64,000 nt of DNA. It comes from Bradyrhizobium sp. SRL28 (lineage in GTDB: Bacteria; Pseudomonadota; Alphaproteobacteria; Rhizobiales; Xanthobacteraceae). The DNA is taken from assembly GCF_018596315.1 (NCBI RefSeq), contig NZ_JAHEAG010000016.1, positions 62,001-126,000 of the forward strand. Direction: 5' to 3'. The notes under the pieces are model-generated. The model did no database searches. It was not told where the DNA came from and saw only the letters and a program-made list of their open reading frames with translations. Each line of letters starts with the position of its first letter. The stretch's first letter is position 1. The position numbers and the translations under genes are program-made. This document shows, one piece after another, positions 27,238 through 34,602 of the stretch.

Positions 27238-28572
27238 CTAGCGGGATTCCGGCGGCCGCGGCGCTTCCGAGATCAGGCGCGAGCTGCGCTGCCCGGTCAG
27301 GTACGACCAGAACCACTGCGTCTGAACACGAAACCGGTTCTGTAGCTGCGGCAGCGCAAGCACGTGCAGCGCCGCCCAGACCAGCCAGGTCAAGAAGCCG
27401 CCAGTGCGTAGCCAACCAACCTCGAGGACCGCAAAATTCTTGCCGACCACCGCCATGTTACCTTTGTTTCGGTACCGGAAGGGGCGGCCGTCCTTGCGTC
27501 CTTTGGCGCGGTGGGCAATCAAACGACCCACAAAGCGTCCCTGCTGGATGGCAGCTTGCGCGACGCCGGGCACGGGATGGCCGTCCTGGGTTATGGCGGC
27601 GGCATCGCCCGCCACAAACACTTCGGGCGCCTCGGGAATGTGCAGAAAGGGACCGACCAATGCACGTCCAGCCCGGTCCATGGTGGTGCCGAGCATCTTG
27701 ATGACTGGTGAAGCGGCAACGCCTGCGGTCCAGAGTACGGTCGCGCTCGGAATCCGTTCACCGGCCGCAATAACGCCCTGATCGTCGACCCTCTCGACCT
27801 TCACCCCAGTCAAGACTTCAACGCCGAGCTTATCAAGCCGCCTGGCGACCTTTTTCGACAAGGATTCCGCGAAGGTTGAAAGAACGCGAGCGCCGCCGTC
27901 GAGCAACACAATCCTGCTCTCGGCCGGATCAATGTTGCGGAAGTTCTTGCGCAGGGTCACCGAGACGAGTTGAGCGATCGAGGCAGCAAGCTCGACGCCG
28001 GTCGGGCCGGCGCCCACCAGGACGAAGGTCATCTGGCGGGCGCGTTCCTTCTCGTCGTCGGTCGATTCAGCCAGCTCGAATGCGCTCAGGATCTTGGTTC
28101 GGATCGTTTCAGCGTCGTTGAGGGTCTTGAGGCCTGGCGCAAACCGCGCGAACTCGTCATGGCCGAAATAGCTCGGACGCATGCCAGTGGCCACGACCAG
28201 AAAATCGTATTCGACTTTTCGGCTGCCGACGCCGGGGCAAATCACCTCGACCGCGCGAGCTGCCGGATTGATGGCCTTGACCTCGGCCAACAACACGCTG
28301 AGATTTTTTTGCTTCGCTTCAAGCTGGCGAAACGGCGCCGCAATCTCGGAAGGCGCCAGTACTGCAGTCGCGACCTGATACAGAAGCGGCTGAAAGATAT
28401 GATGGTTGCGCCGGTCAAGCAGCAGGATGTCGACATTGGACCGCTTCAGCGCATGCGCCGCTGCAATGCCGGCAAATCCGCCGCCAATAATCACAACACG
28501 TTTCTTCCGCGGGATCTCATTTGCTTCTGCAGGCTTTTCCTGCGGAAAGGATTTGGTCAGAACAGTACTCAA
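27238..28572 (-). CDS. ndh: Type II NADH dehydrogenase (NDH-2)
   Basis: A membrane-bound FAD enzyme that passes electrons from NADH to quinone without pumping protons. FAD-binding VVIIGGGFAGIAAAHALK (about 26-43 from the 28572 start), the quinone-site region FQPLLYQVATAVL, the second dinucleotide motif FVLVGAGPTGVELAASIAQ and the FAD/C-terminal VFVAGDAAA are all intact; a C-terminal amphipathic helix should anchor it. The TTG at 28572 is preferred because the usual family N-terminus starts near it, but an ATG at 28671 is in frame (477 residues) and the start is not settled. 41 bp before a small membrane gene. Confidence 0.92.
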   Translation of the reverse strand: MSTVLTKSFPQEKPAEANEIPRKKRVVIIGGGFAGIAAAHALKRSNVDILLLDRRNHHIFQPLLYQVATAVLAPSEIAAPFRQLEAKQKNLSVLLAEVKAINPAARAVEVICPGVGSRKVEYDFLVVATGMRPSYFGHDEFARFAPGLKTLNDAETIRTKILSAFELAESTDDEKERARQMTFVLVGAGPTGVELAASIAQLVSVTLRKNFRNIDPAESRIVLLDGGARVLSTFAESLSKKVARRLDKLGVEVLTGVKVERVDDQGVIAAGERIPSATVLWTAGVAASPVIKMLGTTMDRAGRALVGPFLHIPEAPEVFVAGDAAAITQDGHPVPGVAQAAIQQGRFVGRLIAHRAKGRKDGRPFRYRNKGNMAVVGKNFAVLEVGWLRTGGFLTWLVWAALHVLALPQLQNRFRVQTQWFWSYLTGQRSSRLISEAPRPPESR

Positions 28573-28610
28573 TGGTGCACCCGATGATGTTATATGCGCC
28601 CCGTTCGTTC

Positions 28611-28655
28611 CTATCGCGATGTCCAGCCCACTTCTTGAACTGCGTTGCGATGCAT
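28611..28655 (-). repeat. Mini-ORF repeat, copy 3
   Basis: Reads ATG-CATCGCAACGCAGTTCAA, with AAGGACGTTCT just before it, encoding MHRNAVQEVGWTSR and a stop. Near-identical starts occur at 29462 and 31417 on the same strand. It lies in front of the ndh coding region. Confidence 0.5.
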
Positions 28656-28737
28656 AGAACGTCCTTGTCACGTTGATGTGCGAGACGATTGCAGGGTGTC
28701 CGACTGGGGATGACGGGCGATGTTCGAAGGAGCCGGT

Positions 28738-29007
28738 TCAATCGCGCCATGCGCCGTCGAAGGCTGCTGACACGACATCGATGGTGAACTTCGGCAGCAC
28801 CATGAACAGAAAAACGAAATCGAAGGGATCCGCTTTTGCGAGCGATCGTACCGTGCTGCCGCCTGCACGACCGGCATAGCACTCGACGCTGCAATACCGG
28901 CTATGGGTGGACAGATCGCGCAAGTAGCTTCGCTGAAGCGGCCGCGAGCACGCTGCGCAGCAGGACGGCCTGCGCAGAGTTCTGTGGTTCACCAACACGA
29001 AATTCAT
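28738..29007 (-). CDS. Small protein with two CxxC-type cysteine pairs
   Basis: An 89-residue protein beginning MNFVLVNHRT. C-C-A-A-C and C-x3-C pairs at about residues 16-20 and 39-43 (YCSVEC) could bind zinc as a small ribbon; the rest is hydrophobic near the C-terminus. GAGGA lies upstream of the ATG at 29007. I associate this N-terminus with a small protein common in Bradyrhizobium, of unknown function. 31 bp downstream of the GLG1-repeat gene, so same transcript. Confidence 0.75.
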   Translation of the reverse strand: MNFVLVNHRTLRRPSCCAACSRPLQRSYLRDLSTHSRYCSVECYAGRAGGSTVRSLAKADPFDFVFLFMVLPKFTIDVVSAAFDGAWRD

Positions 29008-29038
29008 GGCTGTCCTCAGGTCGTTTTCGCTACCCGCG

Positions 29039-29320
29039 TCATCGTGCGATACGTCCTCGGGCTCCAACGCTGCCGCTACTGTCGGACGGTTTCATGCCCG
29101 CCAGGATGAACTGCCTGCATGGCTCGCTGAGCTCCGCATTCTTTTGTCTAAGACAGGCAGTGATCTGGTCCGAATCGGGGATGAACGCACTACAAAGGCG
29201 AAGCGCGTCGGGGGTGCACGCGCGTCGTTCCTCCGGAGTTCCTTGCGCGAATACAGAAGCGGGCGAAGCCAACAATGCTAGCCAAGCAACGCGCGCAAAC
29301 GCTTTCAACCCAAGTCGCAT
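29039..29320 (-). CDS. Periplasmic protein with one GLG1-type cysteine-rich repeat, paralogue of 10009
   Basis: A 93-residue protein with a signal peptide (about 1-26, ending SVFA-QG), then GTPEERRAC, D-A-L-R-L-C, A-C-L-R-Q and L-S-E-P-C-R, the same cysteine spacing as the 10009 protein. The start at 29320 begins the signal peptide. First gene of a leftward unit with the CxxC protein and probably ndh. Confidence 0.85.
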   Translation of the reverse strand: MRLGLKAFARVAWLALLASPASVFAQGTPEERRACTPDALRLCSAFIPDSDQITACLRQKNAELSEPCRQFILAGMKPSDSSGSVGARGRIAR

Positions 29321-29394
29321 CGATTTGTCTCCACCCATTCGAAAAGCCCCAAACCGAAACAGGACCCGTCAATGGTGTCCTGATAGTGTGCCCA

Positions 29395-29660
29395 CGAAGC
29401 CCCCTGCCCGATCCTTGGTATCGCGGCGCGGCCGACGCATATTGAACAGCGTTGCGATCCATAGAACATCCTTGCCGCCTCTCATTCGGGCGCGGGCAGA
29501 AAGTGCTCGAACAGTAGGCGCGGCAGGATCAGCCCCAGGGTCATGGCCCCGATAACCAGAAACGCTGTGGTCTCGTTCACGGCGACGCTGGTCAGCAGGA
29601 CCGCCGGCGCGCGCGGCCCGATCGAGACCAACTCGACAAGGGCGCTCGCGGCGCTGTCGC
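29395..29660 (-). pseudogene. Partial duplicate of the thrE-type exporter 3' end
   Basis: About 265 bp nearly identical to about 31365-31620: it encodes the last some 55 residues (LVELVSIGPRAPAVLLTSVAV, then the TM segment ending HFLPAPE) plus the downstream mini-ORF. The 5' part of the gene is missing and the upstream sequence becomes unrelated beyond 29660. A remnant of a segmental duplication. Confidence 0.75.
29430..29470 (-). repeat. Mini-ORF repeat, copy 2
   Basis: ATGGATCGCAACGCTGTTCA from 29462 with AAGGATGTTCT before it. The reading continues without the early stop seen in the other two copies. Confidence 0.5.
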
Positions 29661-29746
29661 AAGCGCCTACCCGACACGTATGTTCGAGCACAGGCGACCG
29701 ACGTTAACCCTCGGCGTCACGTCTGCCATGCTTCCCACAGTCAATG

Positions 29747-30043
29747 TCAGAGGTGGCACGCTGCAACACGATCGAGGTCGGCCAGCCGGTGCTCCGCACT
29801 GGCTCGAAAATCGAGGCTCGCGACCAAGTCGAGCAGGCGTTGATAGGCGCGATCCGCAACCGCGACAGGCAAAGGTTCCTCGTCAAAAGCCTCGATGTAG
29901 CCGCCGACCAAAGAGCTCAGCAACCGGCACAAGGCCCGTTGCCCGGGCTCCTCCCTAATCAAGGTTTCGATTTTTTGCTGGAAGGTGTGGAAGGTCCGCA
30001 AGCCGTGATGCTGCTGCGAAAGCCACGAGTGCAAGTCGTTCAT
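29747..30043 (-). CDS. Hypothetical helical protein
   Basis: A 98-residue, mostly helical, His/Gln-rich protein beginning MNDLHSWLSQQHHGLRTFHTF. A GAAGAGG ribosome site precedes the ATG. No signal peptide, membrane helix or known domain. It may be an ordinary small cytoplasmic protein; nothing in the context explains it. Confidence 0.6.
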   Translation of the reverse strand: MNDLHSWLSQQHHGLRTFHTFQQKIETLIREEPGQRALCRLLSSLVGGYIEAFDEEPLPVAVADRAYQRLLDLVASLDFRASAEHRLADLDRVAACHL

Positions 30044-30346
30044 GTCAGCCTCTTCAAGTCATGGAAGAAGCTACGGATTTATACAGTCGGCCAAGGCTTC
30101 GCGCCATGGTGAATCTCGCATCCCTGCGTCGCTCGTTATGCAGCCATCCGCTGACAGTGCCGCAGACTGAGCGTCCGCTCTTCAGACCTCGGGCAGGCCA
30201 GCCAGCCGCAGGCCTTTCCGCTGTTCGTCGTAGACCGGTTGATCCGTGTGGCTCTGCGAGTTGAGTCCGATCGTGGTCTGAAACGAGAATTATCGTCTGG
30301 CGATCAAGTCAGCCGAGGCAGCTTCGATCCGAAAACGCCACGTCGC
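30044..30346. other. 300-bp intergenic stretch
   Basis: No coding frame, hairpin or repeat that I can support lies between the small protein at 29747 and the kinase at 30347. Confidence 0.4.
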
Positions 30347-31078
30347 CTAGCTCGCCCCCAGATCCTGGGTTCCAGCCGCCTGCAACTGTTGAGGCCGGCG
30401 CATCCTCCTCCGCTTCAACCGAACAGCATGAGACGCGGCGGCGGCGCGTTGCTCGGCCTCAGTCAATGGGAAGGTGAGAAGGAAGGACGATCCTTCCGCG
30501 GCGCAAGACGTATGAACGCGGCCGCCCAGACTGTTGGCCAGCTCGCCGATGATCGCTAGCCCTCGACCGCGCCGGATCGATTCAGGTGCCGAGCCATTGT
30601 CAGAGACGCTGCACTTTACGACGTTGCCCGCAAGCTTCAGCTCCACTCGCAATTCTGGATGTCTATCGTCGAATTGTGCATGTCGTGCCACATTGGTCAG
30701 TAGCTCGGAAATGATCAGCCCAAGCTTCCAGCAGCGCTCTCCTTCAAGTTTCAGATCATCCGCTGAAAACAAGACACGTATCGCCAGACGGTCCAATCGG
30801 TATTTCGTGATGGAGAAGCAAAGCTGCTGGAGGTACGCCGCGGCATCGGTGAGGCTCCCCTGATCCGGCATGCGCAGCGCCCGATGAACATCGGCGCAAT
30901 GATGCAGGAGGTCTACGACATCGAGGAGCGCGGCCTTGACCGCCGCGCTATCTGACCGCACCGCTTTTGCCGAAACAACGTATATTGCGGAAGTGAGTTC
31001 GTTCTTTATTCTGTGGTTCAACTCGCGAAGAAGCAATGATGCATCGGGATTCGGTAACTGTACAAGGTGCTTTGTCAT
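30347..31078 (-). CDS. Soluble HWE/HisKA_2-type histidine kinase
   Basis: A 243-residue kinase without input or membrane segments. Phosphoacceptor helix LLRELNHRIKNELTSAIYVV at about residues 15-34, N-box LLTNVARHA with its asparagine intact, G1 SDNGSAPESI and GRGLAII. Basic C-terminal tail. The ATG at 31078 has GGAG 8 bases upstream; the in-frame ATG at 31090 overlaps that site. Paralogue of the degenerate protein at 7143. No response regulator lies next to it, so the partner is unknown. Confidence 0.85.
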   Translation of the reverse strand: MTKHLVQLPNPDASLLLRELNHRIKNELTSAIYVVSAKAVRSDSAAVKAALLDVVDLLHHCADVHRALRMPDQGSLTDAAAYLQQLCFSITKYRLDRLAIRVLFSADDLKLEGERCWKLGLIISELLTNVARHAQFDDRHPELRVELKLAGNVVKCSVSDNGSAPESIRRGRGLAIIGELANSLGGRVHTSCAAEGSSFLLTFPLTEAEQRAAAASHAVRLKRRRMRRPQQLQAAGTQDLGAS

Positions 31079-31366
31079 TGCGTGCTCCACGATTTGTTCG
31101 CTCTGGCTAAAACTGACGCTAGCGTCCGCCGCAGTTTCGTTCGGATAGCAATGCCGTTCCAGGCAGCTCGCGCAACGAATGGCCTCAGACAGGAGCGTCT
31201 ATAGTTCGACGCCGCGGTGTTCCAATTCGGCTTCAATCGCGTCAAAGACGATCTCGACTGGCATCACTGCAAGATTAGTCCAGAGGATGATCACAGCGCG
31301 CGCGCGGCGATTAGGTATTCGGTCATGCTAGCATTACTCCCAATACGAGAGCCCGTCTCTGCGCGA

Positions 31367-31417
31367 TCATTGGTATCGCGGCGCGCCCGACGTATATTGA
31401 ACGGCGTTGCGATCCAT
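31367..31417 (-). repeat. Mini-ORF repeat, copy 1 (possible 16-residue peptide)
   Basis: An AAGGA site followed by ATG and 15 more codons (MDRNAVQYTSGAPRYQ) then TGA, 19 bp after the exporter stop. Related copies at 29462 and 28655. Confidence 0.5.
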
Positions 31418-31436
31418 AGAACATCCTTGCCGCGCT

Positions 31437-32717
31437 TCATTCGGGCCCGGGCAGAAAGTGCTCGTACAGCATGCGCGGCAGGATCAACCCCAGGGTCATG
31501 GCCAGGATGACCAGAAACGCCGTGGCCCCGTTCACGGCGACGCTGGTCAGCAGAACCGCCGGCGCGCGCGGCCCGATCGAAACCAACTCGACAAGGCCGC
31601 TCGCGGCGTGGAACAAAAAGAAGCCCGGCATCATCGAGACGACGGCGGAGAAGCCGACTGCCGCGAACGGCAGATGCAGCCGGTCGGCAACCGGCGTGAC
31701 GATGACGCTGACGACGATGCAGGCGACGAAGGCACCGGTTGCAACATTTGCCGATGCCATCGAGATCGCAGCCCAGCGCACCGCATGCGCTAACATGCCG
31801 ACCCCGATCGGGACCGGCAGCAGACGCCATGGCATCGAGAAGAAGGTGCCGAACGCGGCGACGGCGCATCCTGCCGCAATCACGTCAGCAACCAGCGGCG
31901 TCGGCGCCGACGACCCGCCAGCCGGAAGAGTTGCGCCGGTGACGACGAGCCCGAACCATAGGCCGGCGCAGATCATCAGCACCACGACGTTCGCATAGGC
32001 CAGGCGCGCGATGCCGAGTGCGATGCGCGTGCGCGCGAGATCGATGGCGCCGTTGAGAAGATGCGGACCAGGCACCAGCACCATGCAGTGACAGAACGCG
32101 ATCAACGTTATCGCCTCCGACAGTTGCAAGCGGCCGGCGGCGCCAGCCACGGCACCGGCGATGGTTGCAGCGCAAAGCGGCTGGATCAAGGGATTACTGC
32201 TGAAGCCCGACAGCGATCGGCGCGCAAGCGCGCCGATCGCCGCGCTCGCGGCAATCAGCAGCAGGCTTATTGCATCGACCGCGCCGAAAATGACGCCAAG
32301 CGACGCCGCACCAACGGCCGCCAACAACGTGAATCGCAGCGTCGATACCGACGGCAGGTGGCCTGCCGCCGCCAGTGCGGACCGCACGGCGCCGGCCTCC
32401 AGCTTGCCATCGCAGACCTGATCGACCACGGTCGTGACAGCAAGGACCTTGCCCATATCGACGCCGAGCGGCTTTACGGGAACAATTTGTGACAGCGTTG
32501 TGCCGTCGATCTCAACCGTGAGCTGACCCCAGTATGGCAGCGCCGTCACCGGCACGCCGAGGGCGCGGCCAAGCCGCTCGGCAGCAATAACTATTCGTTC
32601 CGTGGTCTGCCCGTGAGCAAACAAAAGCGCTGCCGCCAGCGCAACTGCGTCCAATACCGCTTCGCGTGTCAGTGGCATTGGTTCAGGTCGCGATGATGGT
32701 TGATTGACGCTGACCAT
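31437..32717 (-). CDS. Threonine/serine exporter family protein (ThrE-like)
   Basis: A 426-residue inner-membrane protein with the ThrE layout: a soluble N-terminal domain (about 1-130) with H-G-Q-T-T-E-R-I-V and a middle VVDQV motif, then about ten membrane helices, including HCMVLVPGPHLLNGAIDL and the C-terminal LILPRMLYEHFLPGPE. The family exports threonine or serine. It starts 52 bp after the pyruvate oxidase gene ends, in the same direction. A duplicate of its last 55 codons exists at 29395. Confidence 0.85.
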   Translation of the reverse strand: MVSVNQPSSRPEPMPLTREAVLDAVALAAALLFAHGQTTERIVIAAERLGRALGVPVTALPYWGQLTVEIDGTTLSQIVPVKPLGVDMGKVLAVTTVVDQVCDGKLEAGAVRSALAAAGHLPSVSTLRFTLLAAVGAASLGVIFGAVDAISLLLIAASAAIGALARRSLSGFSSNPLIQPLCAATIAGAVAGAAGRLQLSEAITLIAFCHCMVLVPGPHLLNGAIDLARTRIALGIARLAYANVVVLMICAGLWFGLVVTGATLPAGGSSAPTPLVADVIAAGCAVAAFGTFFSMPWRLLPVPIGVGMLAHAVRWAAISMASANVATGAFVACIVVSVIVTPVADRLHLPFAAVGFSAVVSMMPGFFLFHAASGLVELVSIGPRAPAVLLTSVAVNGATAFLVILAMTLGLILPRMLYEHFLPGPE

Positions 32718-32769
32718 GACGAGTTATTACCGGACAAGCGCCTTGATCATCGATCATGACGACGCCTGA

Positions 32770-34477
32770 TCAGAGGAAATTCTCCTTCACCATCTCCCAG
32801 ACATCGTCTCCCCGGCCGTGCAGCACGGCGCGAGCCGAATAGAGCGCCATTCCGACAGCCGGCTCGACGGTCATGAACGGCGGCATCACGAGTTGCATGG
32901 GATTGACGTGCACGTGCAGGAGCGCAGGTCCCGGCTGGGACAGCCAGAGCTTGACGGCGCCCTCGAGCTGGTCCGCCTTGCAAACCGTTCGGCCCCATAG
33001 ACCCATCGCCCGTGCTACTTCCGCAAAATTAGGGTTCTTCAACTTGGTGAAGGTATCGAGCATGCCCTCGGCCTTTTGCTCGATCTCCACAAAGCCAAGC
33101 TTGCCGTTGTCGAACACCGCTATCTTGATCGGCAATTCCTGCTGGACGATGGTCATAAGGTCGCCGAACAGCATGGAAATTCCACCGTCGCCTGCCAGGC
33201 AGACGACCTGGCGATCAGGTTGCGATTTCTGCAGTCCTATGGATGACGGCATGCCGTTCGCCATCGTTCCGTGCAGAAGGCTGGCAAAGATTCGGCGCTG
33301 ACCGTTGGCTTCGATGTGGCGATAGGCCCAGGCGGCCGGGGTCCCGTCGTCGGCGGTGAACAGCGCGTCCTTTGCTGCATGCTGACTGATCACTCTTGTC
33401 AAATAGCTTCCGGGAATGCTGCCGTCGCGACCGGCGACGATCTTTTCCTTTTCCGCTTCCTTGTATTTCGCGTAGCGCCCTAGATATGCGGTGCGGAAAG
33501 AGCTATCGCTGCGTTCGTTCAGCTTGGGCAGCAACGCTTCCAGCGTTGCCTTGACATCGCCGACGACGCCCTTCGTCACCGGATGACGCCGTCCGAGATG
33601 CGTCGGGTCGATATCGATCTGCACGATCTTTGCCTTGCCTGGATAAAATTGCCGCCAGGCGAAGTCAGCGCCCAACATCAGGCACGTGTCGCAGTCGAGC
33701 AGCGCGTGATAGCCGTTTGCCGAGCATTCCGGTCATGCCAATGTTGTAGGGGTTGTCATGCTCGAGGAAATCCTTCGCGCGCGAGGTGTGCGCGATCGGC
33801 GCCTTCAGCTTTTCCGCGACAGCCAGGATCTCCTTGTGCGCTTCCTGGCAACCCGATCCGCCATACACGGCGATCCTTTCACCCTGGTTGAGAATGTCCG
33901 CCATTTCCGTGAGGTCGGCGTCGCTCGGCCGGACGACGGGATTTGAGACATGGATCGAATAGGGCACGTCCTCATGCACGGTTGAGGCCGACACGTCCGC
34001 CGGCACGATGAGAACGGCGACACCCCGCTTCGCCAAAGCGGTTTGGCAGGCAATGACGGTTTTGCGGCGCGCCTGCTCCGCCGTATAGATCATGTCGCAG
34101 AAGACGCTGCAGCTTTGGTAGACCTGCTTGAAGTCGACCTCCTGGATGAAGTCAAAGCCCAGCTCGTCGCGGATGATCTGGCTTGCGATCAGCACGACGG
34201 GCGCGCGGTTGCGGTTGGCCTCGAATATACCGTTGATGAAATGCAGACTGCCGGGGCCACAGCTTCCGGCCACAGCCGTCAAGTGACCCGTCACCTGTGC
34301 CTCAGCCTGCGCGGCGAATGCGCCAGCTTCTTCGTGGCGCACCGAGACCCACTCGATCTTGCTTCGTTCGAGCGAGCGAGCGATCAGATTGAGCGTGTCG
34401 CCCACGACACCGTAGCAATGCCTGACGCCTGCGCTCTGCAGGGTCTCAACTATGATATCCGCAACCTTCTTGCTCAT
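32770..34477 (-). pseudogene. poxB: Pyruvate oxidase / thiamine-diphosphate enzyme, frameshifted
   Basis: Two consecutive frames together give one PoxB-like protein of about 568 residues. The first (34477-33665) begins MSKKVADIIVETLQSAGVRHCYGVVGD, with the ThDP-binding glutamate in RHEEAGAFAAQAEAQ, and ends off-frame after GMTGMLG. The second (from about 33710 to 32770) carries MLGADFAWRQFYPG and the ThDP motif GDGGISMLFGDLMT ... NGKLGF. An extra A on the coding strand (TTT at 33716-33718 on the plus strand where TT would keep the frame) shifts AACGGC to AAACGGC. Without it the two parts join as NGYHALLDCDTCLMLGADF. PoxB oxidatively decarboxylates pyruvate to acetate and passes electrons to ubiquinone. 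Confidence 0.85.
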
Positions 34478-34602
34478 GGCATGCGACCCTGCTGTGGCTA
34501 TTTGTGTCACAGCATGCGCCATACCCCTGAAGCGGGCTTGCAGGTGATTGCGAGGATTTGTACGCGATTGCGCTAAAGACGAATTACCGGTCCGGAGTCG
34601 AT

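Noticed and set aside
32743-32757. TTGATCATCGATCA resembling a FixK/FNR box between poxB and the exporter
   Set aside because: Half-site spacing does not fit TTGAT-N4-ATCAA.
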